From the NCBI RefSeq assembly GCF_047501535.1, contig NZ_JAZDRJ010000010.1, forward strand, positions 62,001 through 126,000: a DNA stretch of 64,000 nucleotides. The letters are read 5' to 3'. The notes under the pieces are model-generated. The model ran no database searches. It worked only from the letters and a program-made list of their open reading frames with translations, and was not told where the DNA came from. The DNA comes from Yanghanlia sp047501535 (GTDB lineage: Bacteria; Pseudomonadota; Gammaproteobacteria; Burkholderiales; Burkholderiaceae_B). Every line of letters begins with the position of its first letter. Position 1 is the first letter of the stretch. The position numbers and the translations under genes were made by a program. Below, piece after piece: positions 9,479 to 18,597 of the stretch.

Positions 9479-9512
9479 CAGGCGCTGTACACCTTTCAGC
9501 GCCTGTGTTTTT
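9479..9512 (+). terminator. Intrinsic terminator of yghU
   Basis: A perfect 9-bp stem, CAGGCGCTG (9479-9487) with CAGCGCCTG (9497-9505), has a 9-nt loop and is followed by TGTTTTT. It acts on the plus strand only, since the minus side lacks a T run. Confidence 0.9.
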
Positions 9513-9532
9513 GGCTACTTTCAGGTTCTAGC

Positions 9533-9661
9533 ATGAGCTATATTCTGCAGGTTGATTTCCCCTACTCCGGCCCCTGGGGCGACGAAATGGTCACGGCTAT
9601 GGAAGGGCTGGCCCAATCTAAACCCCGCTTAGTTGGCCAACGCTTTGGCCAGGTTCTGTAG
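9533..9661 (+). pseudogene. ydhR: Truncated YdhR-like monooxygenase remnant
   Basis: A 42-codon reading frame. Its first 29 residues align without gaps to the N-terminus of YdhR-family ABM-fold proteins (ILQVDF, then GPWGDEM, then LAQS). The match stops at about 9619, and ten bases later lies the stop codon of the opposing E3-like gene at 9629. About 70 residues of the expected ~100 are missing. The remaining 13 codons read antisense through the neighbour's 3' end. A deletion appears to have joined the two. There is no good ribosome binding site, so it is probably not expressed. Confidence 0.7.
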
Positions 9662-11017
9662 AGCGGTGCGTACACCCTCTTCCACCACTGGGTGGTAGAA
9701 AGGCATGGCAAGCATCTGATCAACCGTCAGCTTCTGCTGGGCGGCCCAAGCCAGCAGGTGGCTGATATGCTCCATGGCCGGGCCGGCCATTTCTGCGCCC
9801 AAGAATAAGCCACTGCCACGTTCGGCATATACCCGCAGCTTGCCGCGATTTTTCAGCATGATGCGCGAACGGCCCTGGTTGGAAAAATCAACTTCACCGA
9901 TGGCGACGTCTTCCGGCAATTCGTTAAAGCGCAAACCCACAGCGGCCAGTTGGGGGTCGGAAAACACAATGGAGAGTGGCGCCCGACGGCTGCCTGGTGT
10001 GACGTTGGCAGGGTAGCCCGCCGCATTGGCGCCGGCGATGCGGCCATCATCGGCGGCCTCGTGCAGCAGAGGCAACACGCCATTGACATCGCCTGCGATG
10101 AAAATTGGTGTGTCGCCGATTTGCAAGGTTGCCGCATCAAAAAGAGGACGGCCCCTGTCATCTAAAGCAATGCTGGTGTTCTCAAGGCCCATATCGTCGA
10201 GATTGGGCACCCGCCCTGCGGCGAGTAGCACGTAATCAAAGCGTTCGGTCACTTCCGGAGTTCCGGGCACCTGATAGCGGATTTCCGCCTCATTTCCCAC
10301 CCTGCGCACACCCAATATGGCGGCTTCTAAGCAGAGATCCAGTTCCTGTTGGAAGGCAGCGACAGCACTTTCAAAAACCTCGGGGTCGCGTAACCCACCC
10401 AGGTGCTTACTGCGTTGCAAAATGCGGGTACGCACCCCCAGACGGCTGAGCGCCTGGCCTAACTCCAAGCCGATCACCCCTGCACCGACCACTGCGACGC
10501 TTTCCGGGAGCTCTTCCCAGTTGAATACATCGTCGTTGACGATGGCGCGATCAGCCAGGGGCTGATATTGGGGTGGAATGTTTGGCCGCGTACCCGTGGC
10601 TATGATCACACTGCGCGCTTGCACTTGTGTATGGTCATCCACCTGCAAAACCGTATCCGATAGAAAACGGGCGCGCCCGCGCAGTTTTTCTTCTTCGGGG
10701 ATGCGTTCTACATCGCGCAGTACGAAGTCCACGAAACGGTCTCGCTCGCGCCGCACACGCTCCATGACTTCACGGCCATCCACCCTCACGCCGTCAATAT
10801 GGACCCCAAACGGGGCTGCATGAGCTGCTGTATAAGCCGCATCGGCGGCGGCAATCAGTAGTTTGGACGGCATGCAACCCACGCGTGCGCAGGTTGTGCC
10901 GTAAGGGCCGTCCTCTATCATGACTGTGCTGGCGCCCGCCCTGCTCGCAACACGCCGGGCCGCCAGGCCTGCCGTGCCTGAACCAATGATGGCTACATCG
11001 ACCTTGAGCGTCTTCAT
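9629..11017 (-). CDS. Dihydrolipoyl dehydrogenase-like flavoprotein disulfide reductase
   Basis: 462-residue class I FAD/NAD(P)-dependent disulfide oxidoreductase. FAD-binding GSGTAG lies near residue 12, the redox pair is C43/C48 in TTCARVGCMPSK, an NAD-binding GAGVIGLE sits mid-protein, and the C-terminal base is in FYHPVVEEG. The CARVGC active-site sequence and lack of E1/E2 neighbours suggest an E3 paralogue (LPD3-like) rather than the pyruvate dehydrogenase E3. Its ATG overlaps the nitroreductase stop by 4 nt. Its 3' end abuts the ydhR remnant. The electron acceptor is unknown; a soluble disulfide or quinone reductase is possible. Confidence 0.82.
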   Translation of the reverse strand: MKTLKVDVAIIGSGTAGLAARRVASRAGASTVMIEDGPYGTTCARVGCMPSKLLIAAADAAYTAAHAAPFGVHIDGVRVDGREVMERVRRERDRFVDFVLRDVERIPEEEKLRGRARFLSDTVLQVDDHTQVQARSVIIATGTRPNIPPQYQPLADRAIVNDDVFNWEELPESVAVVGAGVIGLELGQALSRLGVRTRILQRSKHLGGLRDPEVFESAVAAFQQELDLCLEAAILGVRRVGNEAEIRYQVPGTPEVTERFDYVLLAAGRVPNLDDMGLENTSIALDDRGRPLFDAATLQIGDTPIFIAGDVNGVLPLLHEAADDGRIAGANAAGYPANVTPGSRRAPLSIVFSDPQLAAVGLRFNELPEDVAIGEVDFSNQGRSRIMLKNRGKLRVYAERGSGLFLGAEMAGPAMEHISHLLAWAAQQKLTVDQMLAMPFYHPVVEEGVRTALQNLAKALAN

Positions 11018-11586
11018 GGTCGATACTCCTTCACAAACTGCTGGTAATCAGGACGGGTGATGGGAAAGACATCGTCAATCGGCGTGCCGATAGCCAGAAA
11101 ACCCATGAAACGGTAGTCGAGCGGGTCGAAACCGAGCATTTCATTGACTTCATCAATATACGTGCCCAAGCCGGTGCTCCAGAAGGCTCCGAACCCCAAC
11201 ATGTGGGCGGCGTTCAGCATATTCATTGCTGCGGCGCCCACGGCCAGCAGACGCTCATGCTCGGGAATTTTCGTGACACTATGATCAAGATGGCTGGCCA
11301 TGGCGATCAGCAGCGGGACATCCTTCAACCAACGACGGGCATTCTCTTCTTTCTGGGCTGGAATCGGCTTGTCAGACGCTTGAGCGGTGGCAAACAGCTT
11401 ATCGACAAACTCCTGCATCACTTCCTGGCGTATCAAGGAGAAACGCCAGGGGCGCAACTTGCCGTGATCAGGCGCCGACATGGCAGCCCGCAATATGAGG
11501 TCCAACTGCTGTTCATTGGGGCCAGGCGCCTTAACAAACTTAACGGATTGACGATTGAGCAAGAACTGCAAAGCGTTTTCAGACAT
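11014..11586 (-). CDS. YdjA-like nitroreductase-family FMN protein
   Basis: 190 residues of the minimal nitroreductase fold. The N-terminal RQSVK(F) and APDHGKLRPWRF motifs bind FMN, and the central GAAAMNMLNAAHMLGFGAFWSTG is typical of YdjA. Such proteins reduce nitro compounds or quinones with NAD(P)H; the true substrate is not known. It is translationally coupled to the E3-like gene downstream, suggesting a joint redox role. pdxJ lies 84 bp upstream on the same strand. Confidence 0.85.
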   Translation of the reverse strand: MSENALQFLLNRQSVKFVKAPGPNEQQLDLILRAAMSAPDHGKLRPWRFSLIRQEVMQEFVDKLFATAQASDKPIPAQKEENARRWLKDVPLLIAMASHLDHSVTKIPEHERLLAVGAAAMNMLNAAHMLGFGAFWSTGLGTYIDEVNEMLGFDPLDYRFMGFLAIGTPIDDVFPITRPDYQQFVKEYRP

Positions 11587-11670
11587 ATTCTTTCCAGGTG
11601 AACTTGAGGTCGTGTAACAAGGCGTACGTCGCCTGCGCCTGAGCCGAGACCAAAGCGCAACGCGACGCGA

Positions 11671-12411
11671 TCAACACGAAGCGTTTTGCCGGGCGATGAT
11701 CATTTCCGCCTTCATGTCGCGAATGGCTTTTTCCCAGCCATCAAAAACAGCCCGCGCCACAATGGCATGACCGATATTGAGTTCAGCGATACCGTGGAGG
11801 GCGGCAATCGCCTGCACATTGGTGTAATGCAGGCCATGGCCGGCATTCACACGAAAACCTAAGGAAACACCGTGTGCCACGCCCTTGCGCAAACGTTCCA
11901 GCTCGGCTGCCTGGACGGTTTCGTTGTTGTCAGCCTGTGCGTACGCGCCGGTATGCAATTCAACCACTGTGGCGCCGGCACGTTGGGCGGCTTCAAGTTG
12001 CTGTTCTTCGGGGTCGATAAACAGCGATACGCGGATGCCGGCATCGTGCAGGCGAGAAACGGCATTGCGAACGGAATCGAAATGGCTAACGACGTCCAGC
12101 CCCCCTTCCGTCGTCAGTTCTTCACGACGTTCAGGTACCAGGCAGACATCTTCCGGCCGCAAGCGGCAGGCGATCTCCAACATAGCCGGCGTAATGGCGC
12201 ACTCCAGATTCATGCGAGTACGCAATACGGGTTTGATGGCATCGAGATCGGCATCCTGAATGTGGCGTCGATCTTCGCGCAGGTGCAAGGTGATGAGATC
12301 AGCACCAGCCTCTTCCGCCCGGCGGGCGGCTTCCACAGGGTCAGGGTATGTCGTATGACGCTGCTGCCGCAGAGTAGCGACGTGATCAATATTCACGCCC
12401 AGTTCTATCAT
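11671..12411 (-). CDS. pdxJ: Pyridoxine 5'-phosphate synthase
   Basis: Condenses 1-deoxyxylulose 5-phosphate with 3-amino-1-hydroxyacetone phosphate to give pyridoxine phosphate in vitamin B6 synthesis. 246 residues beginning MIELGVNIDHVATLRQ, the classic N-terminus; a longer in-frame start at 12465 would only add residues translated from a hairpin. TYPDPVEAA, HLREDRRHI and the C-terminal ELNIGHAIVARAVF are all present. A textbook GGAGG precedes the ATG but is buried in a 13-bp stem. It lies 69 nt behind the efflux channel gene on the same strand. Confidence 0.96.
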   Translation of the reverse strand: MIELGVNIDHVATLRQQRHTTYPDPVEAARRAEEAGADLITLHLREDRRHIQDADLDAIKPVLRTRMNLECAITPAMLEIACRLRPEDVCLVPERREELTTEGGLDVVSHFDSVRNAVSRLHDAGIRVSLFIDPEEQQLEAAQRAGATVVELHTGAYAQADNNETVQAAELERLRKGVAHGVSLGFRVNAGHGLHYTNVQAIAALHGIAELNIGHAIVARAVFDGWEKAIRDMKAEMIIARQNASC

Positions 12412-12414
12412 GAT

Positions 12415-12455
12415 AAAACCTCCAAAACTCCTATTATGGGCTTTTTGGAGGTTTT
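12415..12455 (-). promoter_or_regulatory. 13-bp hairpin burying the pdxJ ribosome binding site
   Basis: Read on the minus strand, AAAACCTCCAAAA (12455-12443) pairs perfectly with TTTTGGAGGTTTT (12427-12415) around a 15-nt loop. The 3' arm contains the pdxJ Shine-Dalgarno GGAGG, and the stem ends 3 nt before the start codon. The same element could also act as a weak terminator for the efflux operon, since four T end the stem. A second AGGAG lies in the loop. Confidence 0.65.
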
Positions 12456-12479
12456 CAGCAGGCAAGGCCGTTGCGGCGG

Positions 12480-14009
12480 CTATTTTTCCTGGGGGTCGAC
12501 GGGCGGAATACGGTCAGCGGAGTTTTCCAGCCAGCCTCCGCCCAGCGCTTTATACAGCGCTACACGGTTGAGCAGTGATTCCATACCCACCTGCAGGAAG
12601 GCCTGCTGCACGCCGTAGAGGTTTACCTCTGCGTTCTGAACCTGAAGGAAGCTGTCCACGCCGGTTTCGTAGCGCAGATTGGCCAGCCGCAAAGCTTCCG
12701 CAGCGGTGGCTTCAAGGGCACGCATGGCTTCCAACTGATCCCAGTAAGTCGCTTCGCCCGCCAAGGCATCAGCCACTTCACGGAACGCTCCCTGAATGGT
12801 TTTCTCGTATTCAGCCACAGCGATATTCTTGCGTGCTTCTGCAAGATCAAGCCCGCCCGCTATGCCGCTGTTGAAGATCGGTATCTGGATCTGAGGTGCA
12901 TACTGCCAGTAGCGGTTGCCACTGGAGAACAGGCCGCCCAATTGAGGGCTGGCAAAGCCCAACATGCCTGTAATCGAGATGTTGGGGAAGAAAGCTGCCC
13001 GCGCAGCGCCGATATTGGCGTTGGCGCCCATAAGGGCGTGTTCGGCGCCGATGATGTCCGGCCTCCTGATGAGCAGATCGGACGGCAAACCGACAGGAAT
13101 TGAAGCCAACACCTGATCGCGCCCGAATACTGCTGGGGGCGGCAGGTCGTCAGGAATCGGCGTTCCCACCAGCAATTGCAGCGCATTCAAGGCCTGTGCC
13201 TCCATCCGCTTAGTGGCCTGCTGATCGGCGCGCACCGTTTCAACCTGCCCCTTCGCCTGCTGAAGGTCAAGTGCAGACGCCACACCGATATCGTAGCGCG
13301 CCTGCACCAAACGATAAGTGGCTTGGCGGGACTCCAAGGTCTTTTCCATCAGCGCCTGTAACTGCTGCGCCATGCGTAGTTGGAAATACGCTTCGGCCAC
13401 CTGGCTGACCAGATTGATATGCACGGTGCGTTGTGCTTCAGCCGTTGCCAGAAATTGCTGTCGCGCAGCTTCACTGAGATTGCGGATGCGACCGAAAAAA
13501 TCCAGCTCGAACGTAGTCATGGCAACACCTGCCATGTAGGCACGTGTCACACTGGGGCTTTGCGGCCCGCCCATGCGCATGTCTTCCGGGTTGCGTGTAA
13601 TCTGTGCATTGCCTCCTACTCCGAAAGTGGGCAGACGATCGCTGTCGGCAATACCGTACTGCGCCCTGGCCTCTTCTACCCGGGCCAGAGCAATACGCAT
13701 GTCACGGTTGTTTTCCAGTGCCAAGCCGATCAGTTCTCGCAGCCGCGCATCGGAGAAAAACTCCTGCCAGCCGAGGTCGGCTGCATACTGGGCGCCGACT
13801 TCTTCGCCGCTCATCGCGCCCGCATAGGGGAACACGGCAGGAACAGGTGCAACCGGACGCTCATATTCAGGCGCCAGCGAACAACCCGCCAAAGTCACAG
13901 CGAGAAGCACCGGGAGCGCCTTGCGGTGGAATCGCTGAACGGGCGCGACGGTAAACAGTCGCCCGCACGGCTGAGTCAGGACTTTTGCAGGAAAGGAGTC
14001 AACAATCAT
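12480..14009 (-). CDS. RND efflux outer-membrane channel lipoprotein (OprM/OprN family)
   Basis: TolC-like trimeric channel spanning outer membrane and periplasm. 509 residues with a lipobox LAGC (cysteine near residue 43), then two OEP repeats rich in long helices (for example RNMRI-like and ALDLQQAKGQVETVRADQQA). The N-terminus before the lipobox is long, so a later start is possible, but the chosen ATG overlaps the pump gene stop as ATGA. It is the third gene of the adaptor-pump-channel operon. Confidence 0.92.
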   Translation of the reverse strand: MIVDSFPAKVLTQPCGRLFTVAPVQRFHRKALPVLLAVTLAGCSLAPEYERPVAPVPAVFPYAGAMSGEEVGAQYAADLGWQEFFSDARLRELIGLALENNRDMRIALARVEEARAQYGIADSDRLPTFGVGGNAQITRNPEDMRMGGPQSPSVTRAYMAGVAMTTFELDFFGRIRNLSEAARQQFLATAEAQRTVHINLVSQVAEAYFQLRMAQQLQALMEKTLESRQATYRLVQARYDIGVASALDLQQAKGQVETVRADQQATKRMEAQALNALQLLVGTPIPDDLPPPAVFGRDQVLASIPVGLPSDLLIRRPDIIGAEHALMGANANIGAARAAFFPNISITGMLGFASPQLGGLFSSGNRYWQYAPQIQIPIFNSGIAGGLDLAEARKNIAVAEYEKTIQGAFREVADALAGEATYWDQLEAMRALEATAAEALRLANLRYETGVDSFLQVQNAEVNLYGVQQAFLQVGMESLLNRVALYKALGGGWLENSADRIPPVDPQEK

Positions 14010-17000
14010 GGTGTGTTCTTATCAGTAGGCTGCGAAGCGTGCCCACCCGCAGCGGTTTCCGCAACAGGGACATGCGCAGGCTGAGCGCCCAGCAATTTGG
14101 AGCGTGTCTTGAAAATGGACAAGATAACGACGAAGAAGGTCGGCACGAACAGAACGGCCAGAGGGGTAGCTGCCAGCATACCGCCTAGCACGCCGAAACC
14201 CACTGCGTTCTGACTTGCTGCGCCAGCACCTGTCGCCATGGCCAGCGGCACCACCCCAAGAATAAACGCGAAGGATGTCATGAGAATCGGACGGAAGCGC
14301 AGTCGCGCCGCTTCAACTGTAGCGTCCAACAGGTTTGCACCTGCTGCGTAGGAGTCTTTGGCGAACTCCACAATCAGAATGGCGTTCTTGGCCGACAAGC
14401 CAATCACCGTCACCATCCCCACCTGGAAGTAAACATCGTTGGCCAAGCCGACGCCCGCCACCATGAGGACTGCGCCCAACATGCCCAACGGCACAGCCAG
14501 CATAACGGACAAGGGAATCGCCCAGCTCTCGTAGAGAGCGGCCAGAATCATGAACACGACCAGCACCGCCAGGCCAAGCAGAATGGCCGTCTGGTTACCC
14601 GCCTGAATTTCCTGATAGGACAAGCCCGTCCAGTCGGCGAAATAGCCTTCCGGCAGTTCGCTCACCAGGCGTTCCATTTCAGCCATGGCCTGACCCGATG
14701 TATAGCCGGGAGCAGGATTACCGCCGATACGGGTGGCTTCATAGCTGTTGTAGCGCACGATTTGGGTCGCGCCCGGCGCCCATTCCAGTGTCACAAACGA
14801 CGACAGCGGCACCATGCCGCCCTGGTTGTTCATGGCGTTCAGGTTCAGGATTTGCTCCGTGGACATGCGGTGCTCCTGTTCGGCCTGCACCCACACGTTC
14901 TGCACCCAACCCTGGTTGGTGAACTTCCCAACAAAAGACGAACCCAGCGCCGTGCTGATCAGCGTAGCCGCTTCGGAGAAATCCACGCCCAAGGCGGCCG
15001 CTTTATCGCGGTCAATGGTAATTTCCAGCTGTGAACCCGCCGATAACCCAGTCAGGCGAACGCCATCCAGGATGGGGCTGGCATTTGCCTTGGCCAACAA
15101 CTCCTGGGTGGCCTGCATTAGGGCATCGTGCCCCATGGCGCCTCGGTCTTCAAGCCGCATATCAAAGCCCGAAGCATTGCCTAAAGCGGAAATAGCCGGC
15201 GGCACGATGGAAAACACCATGGCGTCTGGAATACCAAAAAGCAGGTTCTGCACCGCCTTGGCCGACAAGGCCTGAGCAGAGTTCTCGTAGCCCGGTCGTT
15301 CAGAAAAGTCTTTTAGCGGTACAAAGGCAATCGCGGAGTTCAAGCCGTTGCCGTTAAAGCTGAAGCCTTGCACCGTGATGATGTTCTCCACTTGAGGCTG
15401 CTGGCTGAAGAATTTCTCGACTTTCTCGATCACTTCAACCGTGCGGTTGGCCGTGGCCCCTGCAGGCAGCTCAATATTGGCAATGACATAACCCTGATCT
15501 TCTTCCGGCAAAAAGCCGGTCGGCAGGCGGAAGTACATCCAACCTAGCAGCACCACCATCATAAGAAACAGCAGCATCATCCGCCCGCCCCGCTTCAGGC
15601 TGCGCGCGACCCAAGACTCATACCGCTTGGTAATGCGGTCGAAAACGCGGTTGAAAGCCCCGAAAAAGCCGCGCTTGGATTCGTGATGGCCTTTTGGAAT
15701 CGGTTTGAGGAAAGATGCGCACAAGGCGGGGGTAAACGACAGCGCCAAAAAGCCGGAGAACATGATGGACACGGCCATGGCCACCGCGAACTGCCGGTAG
15801 ATGACTCCAACCGACCCACTCATAAAGGCCAGCGGCAAGAAGACCGCCGACAGCACCAGCGTGATCCCCACAATAGCGCCGGAAATTTGCGGCATGGCTT
15901 TATGGGTCGCTTCGCGAGGCGGCAAACCTTCTTCCACCATGATGCGCTCAACGTTTTCAACCACCACAATGGCATCGTCGACGAGAATACCAATGGCCAG
16001 CACCATGGCAAACATGGTGAGCACGTTGACCGACATGCCTAGCGCGTGCATGACGGCGAATGCGCCAAGCATGGCAACGGGAACGACCAGCGCAGGAATA
16101 ATGGTGTAGCGGACGTTCTGCAGGAACAAGTACATCACCACAAACACCAAGAGCATGGCCTCGATAAGGGTGTACAAGACCTGCTCAATGGATAGCGACA
16201 CATACGGCGATGTGTCGTAAGGAATGGCGTAAGTGATGTTTTCCGGGAAGAGCGCCGCAAGCTCTTCCATCTTTGCCTTCACCCCTTTCGCGGTAGACAA
16301 GGCATTCGCCTCGGGCGTCAGGGAAATCGCAAAGGCGGCGGTGGGCTTACCATTCAGGCGAGCGCCGAACATGTAGTTATCGGAGCCCACTTCAATACGA
16401 GCCACATCGGATAGCTTTACCGTCGAGCCATCCAGATTGGATCTCAGAATAATATTGCTGAATTCTTCAACGGTCGCCAGCTCGCCATTGACAACAATGG
16501 GTGCGGACGTACGCTGGCTGTCCGGGTTGGGCGGAGCGCCGAGCACGCCCCCGGGAACCAGACGGTTCTGCGCTGAAATCGCAGCATTGACTTGTGCCAT
16601 GCTGAGGTTAAAGCCCACCAGTTTGTCGGGGTCCACCCAAATACGCATGGCTCGGGGCGACTCAAACAGCTGGAAGCGCCCCACCCCTTCAACACGGGAT
16701 AATGGGTTTTGCAGATTACGCGTGATGTAATCTGCCAGAGCCTGTGAACTGACTGAGCCGTCGGTCGATGACATAGTCACAACCAGCAAAAAGCCCGTAT
16801 TCACCTGCGAAACCTTCAGGCCTTGCTGCACCACTGCTGAAGGCAGCGATGAGGTGACATTCGACATGCGGTTCTGCACGTCCACCTGCGCCATGTCCGG
16901 GTCAGTGCCCGGCTCAAAGGTTACGTTCAGCTCCATCTGCCCGTTGGAATCACTGACAGACTCGTAATACAGCAGCCCCTTGGCCCCATTCAGCTCGTTT

Positions 17001-17197
17001 TCGATCACACTGGCGACAGAAGTGGAGACATCCTGGGCTGAAGCGCCTGGATACGTAGCACGAATATTGATGGTGGGCGGTGCAACATCCGGGTATTGCG
17101 CGACCGGCATGTTGGGAAGCGCTAACAAGCCCGCCAAAACAATGCCCAGGGCGACAACCCAGGCGAAAATCGGACGCTCAATGAAGAACAACGGCAT
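14006..17197 (-). CDS. RND multidrug efflux pump, AcrB/MexB (HAE1) family
   Basis: Inner-membrane proton-driven trimeric pump that exports hydrophobic drugs through the adaptor and channel encoded beside it. 1063 residues. It begins MPLFFIERPIFAWVVALGIV, with the proton-relay Asp pair in GILVDDAIVVVENVERIM (TM4) and the lysine in GLSAKNAILIVEFAKD (TM10). PISGAIVGITLVL-type segments and two large periplasmic loops are intact. The substrate profile cannot be read from the sequence. The start is 9 nt behind the adaptor gene. Confidence 0.96.
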   Translation of the reverse strand: MPLFFIERPIFAWVVALGIVLAGLLALPNMPVAQYPDVAPPTINIRATYPGASAQDVSTSVASVIENELNGAKGLLYYESVSDSNGQMELNVTFEPGTDPDMAQVDVQNRMSNVTSSLPSAVVQQGLKVSQVNTGFLLVVTMSSTDGSVSSQALADYITRNLQNPLSRVEGVGRFQLFESPRAMRIWVDPDKLVGFNLSMAQVNAAISAQNRLVPGGVLGAPPNPDSQRTSAPIVVNGELATVEEFSNIILRSNLDGSTVKLSDVARIEVGSDNYMFGARLNGKPTAAFAISLTPEANALSTAKGVKAKMEELAALFPENITYAIPYDTSPYVSLSIEQVLYTLIEAMLLVFVVMYLFLQNVRYTIIPALVVPVAMLGAFAVMHALGMSVNVLTMFAMVLAIGILVDDAIVVVENVERIMVEEGLPPREATHKAMPQISGAIVGITLVLSAVFLPLAFMSGSVGVIYRQFAVAMAVSIMFSGFLALSFTPALCASFLKPIPKGHHESKRGFFGAFNRVFDRITKRYESWVARSLKRGGRMMLLFLMMVVLLGWMYFRLPTGFLPEEDQGYVIANIELPAGATANRTVEVIEKVEKFFSQQPQVENIITVQGFSFNGNGLNSAIAFVPLKDFSERPGYENSAQALSAKAVQNLLFGIPDAMVFSIVPPAISALGNASGFDMRLEDRGAMGHDALMQATQELLAKANASPILDGVRLTGLSAGSQLEITIDRDKAAALGVDFSEAATLISTALGSSFVGKFTNQGWVQNVWVQAEQEHRMSTEQILNLNAMNNQGGMVPLSSFVTLEWAPGATQIVRYNSYEATRIGGNPAPGYTSGQAMAEMERLVSELPEGYFADWTGLSYQEIQAGNQTAILLGLAVLVVFMILAALYESWAIPLSVMLAVPLGMLGAVLMVAGVGLANDVYFQVGMVTVIGLSAKNAILIVEFAKDSYAAGANLLDATVEAARLRFRPILMTSFAFILGVVPLAMATGAGAASQNAVGFGVLGGMLAATPLAVLFVPTFFVVILSIFKTRSKLLGAQPAHVPVAETAAGGHASQPTDKNTP

Positions 17198-17206
17198 GTG
17201 CGCTCC

Positions 17207-18439
17207 TCAACCCTGCGAAGTCGTATCGGCGGACTGTTCTGCGCCATCACCGGCAGGGCCTGCGCCCTGCGCACCTGCTTTTGGCTGGCCGCCGGGCTGC
17301 CAGGGCATGGGCTGCACCGGAGCCCCCGGACGGATTTTCTGGAAACCTTCGACCACTACGACATCACCCGGCGCCAGGCCTTTGTAGATCAAGGCATTAC
17401 CGCCTATTTCAGGCCCCACGGCCACGGCCACGGGGTTAACCACCCCATCACGCACCACCATCAGCGTGTTGAGACCATCGGGTGTCCGCTGGATAGCCTG
17501 CATGGGCACCAGCAACGCATCTTCGTCAGTGCCCTGCTGCACTCGGACCCGAACATACATTCCAGGCAGAAGAATTTCGTCTGGGTTGTCGAACTCGGCG
17601 CGTAAGGTGACCTGCCCGGTGGATGGATCGACCGCAACACCTGAGAACAGCAATGTTCCTTCATGCGGGTAAATAGAGCCATCTTCAAGCAGCACTTGAA
17701 CCGCAACGCGGCCATCACCATTTTGCTTCAGAATACCTTCCTGCAAGGCTTTGCGCAACATGAATAATTCTGTTGTTGAACGCGTGATGTCCACATAGAC
17801 TCGGCTCAGCTGCTGAACCACTGCCATCTGAGTGGCATTCTGGGCGCTGACCAGCGCGCCTTCCGTCACCAAGGATTTGCCAATGCGGCCATCAATCGGT
17901 GAATCCACGCGGGTATACCCAAGATTAATCTCGGCCGTCTGCACGGCTGCCTGTGCCGCAGCGATGGCGGCGTTGGCCTGTTTGGCCGCAGCCATCGCGT
18001 TATCGTATTCCTGACGGCTGACAGCGTTAGATTGAATTAGTTTTGTGTAGCGTTCAGCCAATAAGCGGGCGCTGCCTGCATCAGCCTGCGCACGTTGTAG
18101 ATCAGCACGTGCCCTGGCCAGATCCGCCTCATAAGGGGCCGGGTCTATCGTGAATAACGGCTGGCCTTCCTTGACCTCGCTGCCCTGGTCGAAGTTGATT
18201 TCCTTGACGATGCCGGTTACTCGAGCCCGTATCTGCGCATCTTTGATTGCTTCCACCCGCCCGGGCAGTTGCGCATAGACTTCTGTTGGTGTCGGTTCGA
18301 CCGTCACAACGCTGACCGGCACCTTCATGCCTGCCATGTTCTGCTGGGCCGGCTGATCGCCGCACGCAGCCAGTGTTCCTGTTGCGATCACGGACAAGGC
18401 CATAATTATCTGTCTGTATGACAGGCCGAGCAAGGACAT
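17207..18439 (-). CDS. RND efflux periplasmic adaptor lipoprotein (MexA/AcrA family)
   Basis: Links the pump to the outer-membrane channel. 410 residues with a lipobox TLAAC at about residue 25, a lipoyl/hairpin region (LPGRVEAIKDAQIRARVTGIV), a coiled-coil alpha-hairpin (about 95-170), a second lipoyl half (YTRVDSPIDGRIGKSLVTEGALV) and a beta-barrel domain. The C-terminal 35 residues are Gly/Pro/Gln-rich and probably disordered. First gene of the tripartite operon. No TetR or MarR regulator is encoded in the 158-bp gap upstream. Confidence 0.94.
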   Translation of the reverse strand: MSLLGLSYRQIIMALSVIATGTLAACGDQPAQQNMAGMKVPVSVVTVEPTPTEVYAQLPGRVEAIKDAQIRARVTGIVKEINFDQGSEVKEGQPLFTIDPAPYEADLARARADLQRAQADAGSARLLAERYTKLIQSNAVSRQEYDNAMAAAKQANAAIAAAQAAVQTAEINLGYTRVDSPIDGRIGKSLVTEGALVSAQNATQMAVVQQLSRVYVDITRSTTELFMLRKALQEGILKQNGDGRVAVQVLLEDGSIYPHEGTLLFSGVAVDPSTGQVTLRAEFDNPDEILLPGMYVRVRVQQGTDEDALLVPMQAIQRTPDGLNTLMVVRDGVVNPVAVAVGPEIGGNALIYKGLAPGDVVVVEGFQKIRPGAPVQPMPWQPGGQPKAGAQGAGPAGDGAEQSADTTSQG

Positions 18440-18597
18440 ACACCCCCCTATGTTTCCAACCCACTAAGGTTGAGGAAAACCATTTCTGCACGCAGCACAC
18501 GCTACCGCAGCACACACGGAAAAAGGAGCAGTATAAAGCGAAAATGTTACGCCGCCGCATGAAAGATGGCTTGAAAGGGTTTGCCGCGGTTCCGGCC

